NCBI RefSeq assembly: GCF_000186865.1 | Contig: NW_008705585.1 | Location: 278,895-342,894 of the forward strand | Direction: 5' to 3' | DNA: 64,000 bases | From: Aureococcus anophagefferens | Lineage: Eukaryota > Sar > Pelagophyceae > Pelagomonadales > Pelagomonadaceae | Part shown: piece by piece, positions 1 through 8,738 of the stretch | Layout: each line of letters starts with the position of its first letter | Position numbering within the stretch: position 1 is the stretch's first letter | The notes under the pieces: generated by a model | What the model was told of the DNA's origin: nothing | Databases searched by the model: none | What the model saw: only the letters and a program-made list of their open reading frames with translations | Translations under genes and position numbers: made by a program

Positions 1-1
1 G

Positions 2-1181
2 CTCGCCGACGCTACCGAGGCCGCGGCGGCCGCGAAGCGCGAGCTCGCGGCCGCGACGACCAAGATCGAGTCGCTGGACGCGGCGCACGCGCGCGACGCC
101 GCGGCGGCGGCCCAGCGCTACCTGCGGTCCCTGCGCGCCGACGGCCTGCACCGCCGGTCCCTGACGGACGCGGCGGCGGCGGCGGAGAAGGTCAAGGCGC
201 GCGCGGACGCCGCCGACGCGTCGAACGTCGCTCTCAAAGACGAGCTCGTCCGCGCGGAGGCCAAGGTGCGCAAGGCCGCGGGCATGATGCGCCAGTACAA
301 GGCCCAGAACGCGGCGCTCCAGGTCAAGGTCGACGCCGTGCCCGCGGCGCCGCCGGCCGCGGCGGTCGCGGTCCCGGCCGCGCCCGCGGCGCCGGCCGCG
401 GCGCCCGCGCCCGCGGCGCCCGCGGCCGCGGCGCCCGCGCCCGCCCCCGCGCCCGCGCCGGCGCCGGTGAAGCGCGCGCGCGCGGCGACGGACGCCGCCG
501 CGGCGCCCGCCGCCGCCGAGGCCCCCGGCGCCGCCCGCGAAGAAGCCCAAGCAGCCGACGGCCGTCGCGAAGAAACGCGCCTTACCCGTCGCGGCCGCGC
601 CCGCGGCCGCCGCCGCGGCGCCGGCGCCCGCGACGGCGTCGGCGCGCAAGAAAGCGAAGCGCGCCGCGCCCGCGCCGGCCCCGGCCGCGCCCGCCGCCGA
701 GCCCGCGGACGCCGCCAAGCCCGCGGCCGCGGCCAAGCCCGCGGCCAAGCCCGCCGCGGCCGCCAAGCCCGCGGCCACCAAGGCGTCGCCCGCGGCCAAG
801 GCCGCGGCCAAGCCCGGCGCCGCCAAGGCGTCGCCCGCCGCCGCCAAGAAGCAAAAGGCCACGGAGGCCGCCGCGCTGCGCGCGAAGCTCCTCGCGTTGC
901 AAAAGTCGAACGCCGAAGCGAAGAAGACCATCGAGGAAAAGAAGGCGGAGCCCGCGGACGACGGCGCCGCGTCGCCGCCGCCGCCGGCGGTGCTGAGCCC
1001 CCTCGCGCCGACCTTCGTGCCCGTGCTCAGCCCCGTCTTCCCGCCCGCGGCGCCGCCGGCCGAGGACGCGCGGCCCAAGGCCGTCAGCGACGTCGACCGG
1101 CGCAAGGCGCGCGCGGCGCGCTTCGCCGGCGGCGCCGCGCCGGCGCCCGCGCCCCCGGACGACGACGACGAGGACCTCTAG
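2..1181 (+). CDS. 3' part of a coiled-coil, Ala/Pro/Lys-rich protein (partial, one frameshift)
   Basis: The gene enters from the left edge. From base 2 the frame reads a charged, alanine-rich helix (LADATEAAAAAKREL and so on, about 110 residues) that looks like a coiled coil. An Ala/Pro stretch and then an Ala/Lys/Pro-rich tail resembling histone H1-type basic repeats follow. The tail and the stop at 1179-1181 (ending PDDDDEDL) lie in another frame; the two frames join if one C is removed from the C run at about 522-526, so a homopolymer error is likelier than a broken gene. Another helix (LRAKLLALQKSNAEAKKT) precedes the acidic end. No family was recognised. DNA-binding or scaffold roles would fit the composition, but this is inference. 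Confidence 0.6.
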
Positions 1182-1199
1182 GGAGAGGCGCACCGACGA

Positions 1200-2368
1200 C
1201 TAAGTTCCTACTTCGCGCGTCGTCGTCGTCGCCACGTCGCAGTCGAGCACGAGGGGCGGCGCCTCCCGCTCGGGCGCGAGGTCCGGGCACCGCGGCGCCA
1301 TCCACCACTTCTCCTTCGCGGCCGCGCCCCGGACGCCGAGCAGGTCCGCGCCGAGCTTGGCGTGGTGCGCCTTCGTGATGCCGTGGCCGTTGCGCTTGCC
1401 CTTGAGGCGGCTCGTGCGGCTGAGGTGGTTGAGGACCGCGTAGCGCGCGCCGTCGATGGCCGCGGGCGTCGGCTTCGAGAGCGTCTCCGGCGGTAGTGGA
1501 GCAAACATGCAGGCGCCGGACTCGATGATCTCCCGCAGCAGGGGCTGGTCGCGCACGGACGACCGCTTGATCCGCGCGCCCTCGCGGTTCGCCGCGGCCG
1601 CGCGCCGCAGCTCGTCGAGCACCCTGGCCGCCCAGGCCGCGAGGCAGGGCTCCGACTTGCCGCGCGCCACGGCGAAGATGCCGCCGTGGTAGGGCTCCGC
1701 CGCGAGGCGGCCCGGGTCGCGGACGTCGGCCGTGACCTGGGCAGCACAAGGGTGATTCAAGTTCGCTTCAACGTGAGTGTTCCGCGCGCGCGCGTTCCGG
1801 AAAAAGCATCCACGCTTCGAGACCGTTCCGAGAGATGATCGCTCGTCCAAAAATGAGCCGAAACGAGTGGAAAATGGCCGAGATATGAGCCTTTGAAGTT
1901 GGGAATTTCGCTCTCTTGTCCTGCCCCGGCCGTGACCTCGGCCTCCTCGTAGGCGAGCAGCGTCGCGGGCGACGCCGCCAGCGCCGCGACGGCCGTCGCC
2001 AGGAGCGGCGCCAGGGGCGCGCCGACGATGACGTCCGCGTCCATGTAGAGCACGACGCGCTCGGGCCCGGCCGCCGCGACGTCGAGCACGCGCATCTTGA
2101 GCTGCTTGTACAATATGGAGCCCGCGCGCGCGTCGCAGCGGTCCTCGAGGCGCACGGGCACGACGACGACGCCCCGCGGCGCGCAGCGCGGCTTGTCCGT
2201 GAACGCGTAGACCGTGCCGGCAAAGGCGCCGCGCTCACGGATGGAGCGCACGCACATGCCGAAGAGCGACTCCTCGGCGAGTTCGCCCATGGCGATGACG
2301 GCGATGGCCGCGTCGTCGCTGGCGCGCGCGATGCATGCGAGCGCGAGGAGCTTCAGCAGCGACGGCAT
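1200..2368 (-). CDS. Secreted/Golgi glycosyltransferase-like protein with an introner intron
   Basis: Two exons on the minus strand, 2368-1937 and 1736-1200, joined in phase 0 across a 200-nt intron (1737-1936) made by an introner. The spliced protein has about 322 residues. It begins with a signal peptide (MPSLLKLLALACIARAS), then an alpha/beta nucleotide-sugar fold with VVLYMDADVIVG, where DAD looks like the DxD metal/nucleotide-sugar motif of GT8/GT-A enzymes. Splicing restores LLAYEEAE-VTADVRDPG without adding or losing residues. A role in transferring a sugar in the secretory pathway is inferred from the signal peptide and DxD only; donor and acceptor are unknown. The start lies 113 bp from the divergent start of the next gene. 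Confidence 0.72.
1737..1928 (+). mobile_element. Introner element, family 1, copy 1 (192 bp)
   Basis: The ends are inverted (CTGGGCAGCACAAG on the left; the right end reads GGGCAGGACAAG on the other strand). A perfect 8-bp duplication GCCGTGAC flanks it at 1729-1736 and 1929-1936. In the minus-strand host gene the intron is the element plus one duplication copy (200 nt). The donor GT comes from the duplicated target and the acceptor CAG from the element end. It matches three other copies in the window almost base for base. Confidence 0.92.
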
Positions 2369-2481
2369 CGCCGCTGCAAGGGGTGTTTATGGAGCTAGAG
2401 CATCACAAAAAGGGCAGCACCATGGCCGAGGTTTTCAAAAGGAGCTTTGGTGAAGTTTTGGTGATCCTTGGGCTGCCGATC

Positions 2482-4226
2482 ATGATGGCCATGCGCTTGG
2501 TCTTGTCCCTCGTCGCCGTCGTCGGCGGCGCGGGGAGCCGGGGGTCGAGCGGCTGCGAGGCCTGCGTCGGCCTGAGCGCCCGCGGGTGCCTCGACGCCCT
2601 CGGGGCGTCCCTGGCGGCCCTCGGCGACGGCAGCCGCGTGATGGTGCTCGAGACGGTCCTCGCGGGCAGCGACCGCTGCGACGGCGCGGACCTCGCGACG
2701 TGCGCGGCCCGCTACGACGAGCTCGTGGCGTCGCTGGCCCGGCCGGCGCGCCTGCGGCGCCTGCGGGCGGCCTGCGGCGGCGGCCGCGCGGCCGCGGCCG
2801 CGGCCGGCGCGGCCGCGCCGGACGCGTTCGGCGCCGGCGGCGACGGCGCCGCGGCCGCCGGGCCGCCCTGGGGCGTCGCGAGCCTCGGCGGCTGGTCCCT
2901 CGGTTCCGCGGGGCGCGAGACGGCGACCTGCGCCGCCTGCGACGGCGCGGCGACGCGCGACGGCTGCGTGCGGGCCGCCTTGGCCGCGCATTTCGACGAC
3001 GCCGCGGGCCTCGCGGCCGTCGTCGACGCGCGCGTCCTGGGGCAGCCCGACGACTCCGACGACGACGCCGCGCGCGCGGCGCTCCTCGCGGCGCTCTGGG
3101 ACGGCGGCGTCGACGGCGCCGCGCGCTACGCCGCGGTCGTCTCGGCGTGCGCGGCCGTCGAAGCCCGCGGCCGCGACGCCTTCCTCGGCGACGGCCGGGG
3201 CGCCGCCTACGCCGAGGAGCGGCGCACGGGCTCCTGCGGCGCCTGCGGCGACGGCGACGACGCCGCGTGCGCCGCGCGGCTCCGGGAGGCGCTCCGCGCG
3301 GCGGACGACGACGACCGCCTCGCGGTCTACGAGGTCGCCTTCGCCGGCGGCGACGACTGGTGCGCCGGCGGCAACGACGCGGCGACCTGCGCCGACCGGC
3401 GTCCTTCGAGGCATGTGCGGGACCAGGAAATCGTCGCGGTCCGTAGGCGCCGACAGGCTCGAGGGCGTCCTCTTCGACGGCCTCGACGACGGCGCGCGCG
3501 CGGACGCGCTCGAGCGCGCGTGCGCGGCGGCGCGCCGCGCGTCGGGCGCGTCGTGGGCCGCGCCGCTCCTCGGGCGCAAGGCCGACGACGACGAGGTCAA
3601 CGACCTCACGACGACCACCACCACCACGGCGAAGACGAAGAAGCGGGGCTACGTCGACGGCTACGGCGCCGCGCGGACGGCGGGCGCGGCCGCCGTCGCC
3701 GCGGGCCACGCGTCGCGGAGCCGCGGCGGCTCCGTGAACCGCCGCTACAAGCGCAAGCGCACGTCGCTGACGTTCGCGAAGACCTGTGTGGAAATCAACC
3801 ACTGGTTTGGGGGGTCCTGACCAAACTTCAGAACTCTCTAGCTCGATCAAATCGAAGTCGATTTGGCTGACTTCTGGACGAATCGATTGCTCTCGTCGAG
3901 TTCTCGAAGCACGGCCGAAGGACTTGCGTCGAAACGGATGCATACGCGCACATTGAAGTCGGGTTGAAGATTTGATTTCCACGCAGGCGAAGACGGTGTT
4001 GCCCCTCGCGGGGCTCTTCGCGGCCTTTTACGTCGCGCGCGCGGCCGCGCGCCGGCTCCGGGGCCGGCGCCAGGGCTACGCGCGCGTGCCCAAGTCCGAC
4101 GACCTACCCGACGCCGGGGGCCAGGTCTGGGCCATCCCGACGTCGGGCCTCGTGCGCCGGCCGTCCGCGGAGCTCCTCCAGCAGACCGCCGACGCCATGC
4201 GCGACGAGGAGCGGTTCCAGATCTGA
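2482..4226 (+). CDS. Cys-repeat secreted/membrane protein, three exons
   Basis: The chosen start gives MMAMRLVLSLVAVVGGAGS, a clear signal peptide; an in-frame ATG at 2422 would add 20 residues. Exons are about 2482-3388, 3447-3775 and 3987-4226 (about 491 residues). The luminal part has three copies of a CxxC...C module (CEACVGLSARGCLDAL, CAACDGAATRDGCVRAAL, CGACGDGDDAACAARL). Exon 3 begins with a membrane segment (TVLPLAGLFAAFYVA) followed by a short basic tail, so the product looks like a type I membrane protein. Intron 2 is an introner with a GC donor. Intron 1 is 58 nt (GC donor) or 46 nt (GT donor); both keep the frame. No family was recognised; the Cys modules suggest disulfide-rich extracellular repeats. 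Confidence 0.62.
3389..3446 (+). other. Short intron flanked by an 8-bp direct repeat
   Basis: The coding frame changes here. The repeat GCGCCGAC occurs at 3389-3396 and again at 3447-3454, exactly after the acceptor GTAG. Removing 3389-3446 with a GC donor restores ATCADRLEG. A GT donor at 3401 also keeps frame but leaves four extra residues. The layout (duplicated 8-mer, GC donor from the duplication) copies the introner pattern with only a 50-bp insert. Confidence 0.5.
3784..3986 (+). mobile_element. Introner element, family 2, copy A (203 bp)
   Basis: The ends are inverted: CTGTGTGGAAATCAA on the left and TTGATTTCCACGCAG on the right. A perfect 8-bp duplication GCGAAGAC lies at 3776-3783 and 3987-3994. 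The host is on the plus strand. The intron 3776-3986 (211 nt) uses GC from the duplication as donor and the terminal CAG of the element as acceptor. The result is LTFAKTVLPLAG, with the membrane segment in frame. Its inner sequence matches copy B at 41915-42105. Confidence 0.88.
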
Positions 4227-4433
4227 GGCTCCGTAAGGTGGCGTATTGAAGGCGGGCCCGACTCGACGCAGGCGTGCGAGAGCTCGTGCGAGCGTCGCGA
4301 CGCCGCGCGCGCCGCGGCACCAATGAGATTTCTGCCGCGCGGGCAGAACGGTCAACGCGCCGTCGGCCGATCGGAGCACGGAGGTCAGTCTCTCGAACAA
4401 TATTCCTCCGGGCCTCAAGCGGGTCCACGCGCC

Positions 4434-5107
4434 ATGAGCTTTAAGTTCGACCACCCGCTGGTGCGTGCCACGCCTCTCGCGCGCGATTTCCGCGGGCCCC
4501 GGCGGGACCGGGCGGCGGGATCCGCGCGTTTTCGGAAGGCCCCGCGGCCGCTTGCGTCCGCGCCAGAAACCGGCGCGGGCGCGGCGCGGCCGCGGCGGCG
4601 CTCCGGCCGCCCCGGGCGCCGCGCGCCGCCCGCCGACGCCGCGCCGCGCCGCGCGGGACCGACGCCGCCTCCGCGCGCAGGACCGGCGCAAGAGCGAGGC
4701 CGAGCGGATCCGCGCAAAGTACCCGGACAGGATACCGGTCATCTGCGAGAAGGCGGACAGAAGCGACATCCCGGACATCGCCAAGAAGAAGCGCGCCCCG
4801 GCGCCGGGCGCCTCCCGGGAGCGCGCGCGCGCGGGCCGCGCTCGACGCGTTTTTCGAACGCCGCAGGTACCTCGTGCCCGCGGACCTGACCGTGGGCCAG
4901 TTCATCTACGTCATCCGCAAGCGCATCAAGCTCCCGCCGGAGCGCGCCATCTTCATCTTCGTCGACAACGTCATCCCGCCGACGGCCGCGCTCATGTCCA
5001 CGGTCTACGAGGTCCAGAAGGACGAGGACGGCTTCCTCTACATCACCTACTCGGGCGAGAACACGTTCGGCGACCTCCTCGAGGAGCTCCCCGAGGCCGA
5101 CCTGTAG
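4434..5107 (+). CDS. ATG8: ATG8 (autophagy ubiquitin-like protein), three exons
   Basis: Exons 4434-4460, 4681-4790 and 4867-5107 give 125 residues. The product matches ATG8/GABARAP along its length: MSFKFDHPL, then [36 protein letters not shown], and [20 protein letters not shown]. The conserved glycine of TYSGENTFG, which is joined to phosphatidylethanolamine on autophagosomes, is followed by eleven residues ([11 protein letters not shown]). ATG4 would have to remove these. Intron 1 (220 nt) is GT-AG. Intron 2 (76 nt) has no GT and must use a GC donor after AAGAA to recreate KKKYLVP. Family membership is nearly certain; the exon borders follow from homology and frame. Confidence 0.95.
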
Positions 5108-5440
5108 TCGCCCGCACGCGCGGCCGGCGCGCGCCCGCGCCCGCCGCGCCCCGGCGCCGCCCCTGTCCATACCGGCGCTCGCGCCGCGCCTCGAGCCAGC
5201 CCCCCTGTTAAACCGCTCGGATCTCCCTCGCCGGCTGCCGCCGCCACCCGCCTGCGAGTCCCGAAGCCCCCGGCGACGGCGCCGCGGGTTCCTCGGGAGC
5301 GCCTCGAGAGCGCCCGCGGCGAAGCGCGGGCGCGCCGAATTCGAACCGGAGCCGGGTGCCGCCGCCGCGACGACGACAAGACAACGATTACCCGGCGGCC
5401 TGAAGCCTGCGGGACTGGGTCGGGCGACGTCGCGCGGGGG
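5108..5440. other. Intergenic, tail-to-tail
   Basis: GC-rich DNA between the ATG8 stop and the stop of the minus-strand LOV gene. No coding frame with natural composition, RNA gene or repeat was seen. Confidence 0.5.
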
Positions 5441-5995
5441 CTACGCGCTCGAGCGCACCTGGCGCTGGAGCGACGCCGGGCTGCCCTCGGGGCTGCCGAG
5501 GTCGGAGACGCGGTAGCAGGGCACGGGCGACCGCGCGAGGGACCAGTCGAGCTCGCGGCTCGGCGTCCCGTGGATGCTCACGTAGAAGCGCGGCGCGCCC
5601 GCGGCGTCGACGAGGGGCCCCATGACGAACTTGTTGACGAACTTGGACCCGTCGCGGTGGTAGTTGACGATGGACGCGTAGCAGACGTGGCCCGCGTTGA
5701 TTGACGACGCCATCTCCGCGATGCTGCGGTAGTCCGTGTCCGGCCCTTGCAGGAAGCGGCAGTTTGGGCGGCCGAGGACGTGCTCCGGCCGGTAGCCGCA
5801 GACGTTGAGCCAGGCTTGGCTGCAGGCGACGATGCTCGCGTCGGCGTGCGTCGCGTCGCAGACGAGGTACTGCGCGTCGGGCGCCGCCGCGTCGAGGAAG
5901 TCGAGGAAGACGGCGTTGACGCCGGCGCTCAGCTCGACCTCGCGCTTCACCTCGTCGAGCGGCGCGCCGTGGTGGGTCCAGGCGCTCTGCGGCAT
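5441..5995 (-). CDS. Short LOV-domain (PAS) photoreceptor-like protein
   Basis: The protein has 184 residues from MPQSAWTHHG. It is essentially one LOV/PAS domain with short flanks. The flavin-binding helix reads GRPNCRFLQGPDTD, holding the NCRFLQ core and the cysteine that forms the blue-light adduct in LOV domains. Before it come AWLNVCGYRPEHVLG and after it VNYHRDGSKFVNKFVMGPL, the usual LOV strands. No bZIP region (as in aureochromes), kinase or other output domain is visible, so it resembles a stand-alone short LOV protein that would signal through partners. Light sensing is inferred from the motif. A three-copy 50-bp tandem repeat lies just upstream of the start. Confidence 0.85.
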   Translation of the reverse strand: MPQSAWTHHGAPLDEVKREVELSAGVNAVFLDFLDAAAPDAQYLVCDATHADASIVACSQAWLNVCGYRPEHVLGRPNCRFLQGPDTDYRSIAEMASSINAGHVCYASIVNYHRDGSKFVNKFVMGPLVDAAGAPRFYVSIHGTPSRELDWSLARSPVPCYRVSDLGSPEGSPASLQRQVRSSA

Positions 5996-6025
5996 CGTTT
6001 CGTTCTGGATTTTGTGGGTGTGTGA

Positions 6026-6155
6026 GCAATCGATTTGCAAGTGACGAGCCTCGCGTGCGGCTTTTGCGGGTGCGTGCAATCGATTTGCAAGTGACGAGCC
6101 TCGCGTGCGGCTTTTGCGGGCGCGTGCAATCGATTTGCAAGTGACGAGCCTTGCG
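6026..6155. repeat. 50-bp tandem repeat, about 2.6 copies, 5' of the LOV gene
   Basis: Units starting GCAATCGATTTGCAAGTGAC begin at 6026, 6076 and 6126 with almost no divergence. The array starts about 30 bp upstream of the LOV start codon, so it lies in the promoter or 5' UTR. Confidence 0.85.
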
Positions 6156-6415
6156 CGAGTTTTTGGCGGCGCGGCTGCGCGAAAAGTTGGTTTTTGTGGT
6201 GCGCGCGTGTCGCAGTGGTTGCTACGATGGCTTGAGCCCTCGCTGCGGGTGGTGTGGGCTGCGGACCTCGGTGCCGGCGGATAGGTCGGGCCAGCGGAGC
6301 GGGTTTTTGCGGGTGACTACGCACTTGTTGAACGGGCTGGAAGGCTCCGAACCGACTCAGCTCCGCCGGCTCGAGACAGGGCTCGAGATCGCTCGAGGAC
6401 TCGCTCGACTCCCAA

Positions 6416-7303
6416 TCACTTAGCTCGCCGCCCCTCGCGCTGGACGTTGCGGAGGAGGAAGGGGAGACACAGGTCCGGGTCGACGCGCGTCGCCGCGGCC
6501 TCGCCGGGGAAGCCGTCGGCCGCCGCCGCGGGCACGTCGAGGACCGCGAACGTCGACTTCGCGGACCCGCCGAGGGTCTCGTAGGACGCGTCGCTCGCCT
6601 TGCGGTCCAGGTCCGCGCTCAGCGCCTCGAAGGCGACGCGGCAGGCGTTGATGTCCGGGACGTCGTCGGAGACGCGGACGTCCGGGTGCGCGTCCTTGCA
6701 GCGTTTCCGGTACGCGGCCTTGAGCGCGACGGCGTCGTAGTCGCCGTCCAGCAGCAACGTTTTCGCGTGGCCGACATTATCCGCGCCGCGCTGCGCCGCG
6801 TCGCCCTGGACGACGTCGAGCACGCGCTTCTCCCAGTCGCCGAGCGGCTCGGTCGACACGTCGAAGTCGCCGAAGGTGAGTTTCGCGGCGCGGCCGCCGG
6901 CGACGTCGCGCGCGGCCTCGACGATCTCGCGCCGGTGCAGCGCGACGGCCCAGGGCACGACGACGTCCGCGGGCTGGTCGCTGACGACGCCGACGACGGC
7001 GACGGGCGCCCAGTCCGAGAACTGCGCCGCCTTTGGCGAACGCACGGCGACGACGAAATCGCGGAGGAAGAGGTCGTCGTCCGCGTCGTCGTCGCCGTCG
7101 TACTTCTTCTCCAGCTCGGCGTAGCGGTCCTCGGACGCCTCGAGCAGCTTCTCGCCCGATATGCGCTTGCCCTTGCGTTCCAGCTTCGGCGCGGCGCCGA
7201 ACCCGCCGCCCTTGGTCTGCTTGGCGGCCTTCTTTTTGGGGCTGTTTTTCACGGCAAAAGCGTTGGCGGTTGTTACGACGAGGGCGAAGCGCAGCAGCTG
7301 CAT
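6416..7303 (-). CDS. Plastid-targeted J-domain-like protein
   Basis: The start MQLLRFALVVTTANAFAVKN gives a signal peptide ending in an AFA-type motif, as in stramenopile plastid precursors; an upstream in-frame ATG at 7330 would spoil this. The product has 295 residues. A basic linker (SPKKKAAKQTKGGGFG) leads to a central region of unknown fold. In the C-terminal half, LKAAYRKRCKDAHPDV has the helix II plus HPD signature of DnaJ proteins, which stimulate Hsp70 ATPase. The J-like segment comes late in the protein rather than at the N-terminus. A co-chaperone role in the plastid is inferred. Confidence 0.7.
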   Translation of the reverse strand: MQLLRFALVVTTANAFAVKNSPKKKAAKQTKGGGFGAAPKLERKGKRISGEKLLEASEDRYAELEKKYDGDDDADDDLFLRDFVVAVRSPKAAQFSDWAPVAVVGVVSDQPADVVVPWAVALHRREIVEAARDVAGGRAAKLTFGDFDVSTEPLGDWEKRVLDVVQGDAAQRGADNVGHAKTLLLDGDYDAVALKAAYRKRCKDAHPDVRVSDDVPDINACRVAFEALSADLDRKASDASYETLGGSAKSTFAVLDVPAAAADGFPGEAAATRVDPDLCLPFLLRNVQREGRRAK

Positions 7304-7485
7304 GGCGCCGGCGCGTCGTCGGCTGCACACGAGCGTCGAGTGCGGGCGCCGGTGCGTCGTCGGCTACACACGAGCGTCGAGCGCGGCGCAATTCGTCGAT
7401 GAGGCGGGACGGCAAGTGCGTCGTTGGCTGCACACGGGCGTCGAGCGCGGCGCAATTCGTCGATGAGGCGGGACGGGACGCAAGT
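7304..7485. repeat. Tandem repeats 5' of the J-protein gene
   Basis: Repeated GTCG-rich units directly precede the J-protein start. A unit containing CACGAGCGTCGAG occurs near 7327 and 7370, and a longer unit with GCGCAATTCGTCGATGAGGC occurs near 7386 and 7450. This is a minisatellite in the promoter or 5' UTR. Confidence 0.7.
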
Positions 7486-7613
7486 GCGGCGTGGCAAACG
7501 TCAACGCTTGCGGCGAAAACGCCAACTTCAGCGAGCACCAACACCGCCGCCGCGCGCGTTCATTGGCGGACAGACGACGTCGTCTGTCGTGTATTGTCAT
7601 GCCCAGCGCGAGC

Positions 7614-8713
7614 ATGGCTGAGCTCTATGCATGGCTGCCATCCCTGTCGCAGATCAAGAGCGACCTCACCTTCGCGCGGCGCGGCGTCCAAGAGCGCCAG
7701 AGGTCTTGTGGCAACAGAAACAGCGCCGCCATGCGGCCGCGCCGTCGCCGGCGCGGCGCGGGCCGCTGTCGCCGCCCTCGCCGCCGCCGGCCCTCGAGAG
7801 GCCGCGCGCGCCATCGCTGCGACCGACTGCGAGAGCTCGCGGCGAGCGCGCACGACCCGCAACATCTTAGGTGCCGGCGGCGGACTTCGATTACGTCGGC
7901 GCGCTGCGGCCGTGGAAGGACATGACGCTCCACTACTACGACATGGACTGCATCGAGGTCTTCAACGGCTACACGTGGTCGCGGACGACGGCGCTGCACT
8001 GGGAGTACCCGCTCGCCGCGGTCGCGCTCTACGTCGCGCTGATCCCGGTCCTCAAGGCGTCGATCGCCGAGCCCGTCAAGATCCCGCGGTTCGCCCTCTG
8101 CTGGAACCTGGGGCTGAGCCTGTTTTCCCTCTGCGGCCTCGTCGCCTGCGCGCCGGTGCTCCTCAACGAGCTCCGGGCCAACGGCTTCTACTTCACGACG
8201 TGCGCGCCCGCGCCGTGGTACGGCGGCGGCTACCACGGCATGTTCGTGGCGCTCTTCATCTATTCCAAGTTCGTCGAGCTCGTGGACACGGCGATCATCC
8301 TGTTGGGGAAGCGGCAGGTCATCCTCCTGCACTGGTGGCACCACGTCACGGTGCTGCTCTACTGCTGGCACTCGTACGCGACGCAAATCGCCACGGGCCT
8401 CTGGTTCGCGACGATGAACTACTGCGTGCACAGCATCATGTACGCCTACTTCGCGTGCATGGGCGTGCCGAACCTGCGGCCGAAGGTGAAGAAGTTCGCG
8501 ATCTACATCACGCTCTTGCAGCTCGCGCAGATGGTCGTCGGCATCTTCGTCACGGTCCGCGCGGTGCTCTACCAGGCCGGCGGCCTCGACTGCCGCGTGA
8601 ACAAGACCAACTCCGTCCTCGGCCTCGCCATGTACTCGTCCTACTTCCTCCTCTTCGGCAAGCTCTTCTTCGAGAACTACGTCCTCAAGAGATCAAAGGC
8701 CAAGGCGGCCTAG
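7614..8713 (+). CDS. ELO-family fatty acid elongase (very-long-chain 3-ketoacyl-CoA synthase)
   Basis: Exon 2 (7871-8713) holds almost the whole enzyme: multiple hydrophobic segments, the KxxELxDT-like motif (KFVELVDTAIILL), and the histidine box HWWHH (HxxHH) typical of ELO proteins that condense malonyl-CoA with acyl-CoA in the ER. Exon 2 opens with GTG after an acceptor (CATCTTAG), so I add exon 1 (7614-7685, MAELYAWLPSLSQIKSDL), which joins in phase 0 across a 185-nt GT-AG intron. Total 304 residues, normal for the family. It ends in a basic KRSKAKAA, a possible ER-retrieval tail. The substrate (C18/C20 polyunsaturated or saturated) cannot be told. Exon 1 is less certain than exon 2. Confidence 0.88.
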
Positions 8714-8738
8714 GCTTGCGGGGGTTCGTCTAGTTAAG

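Noticed and set aside
266..1378. 370-residue frame from 266 through the C-terminal tail
   Set aside because: After about 526 it becomes Arg-rich nonsense while another frame continues Lys/Pro/Ala coding; treated as a frameshift.
1737..1928. Structured repeat considered as an RNA gene or riboswitch
   Set aside because: Position inside coding sequence, inverted ends and 8-bp target duplications explain it as an introner.
7871..7925. GTG at 7871 as the elongase start codon
   Set aside because: A nuclear gene is unlikely to start with GTG, and it follows a splice acceptor; an upstream exon joins in frame.
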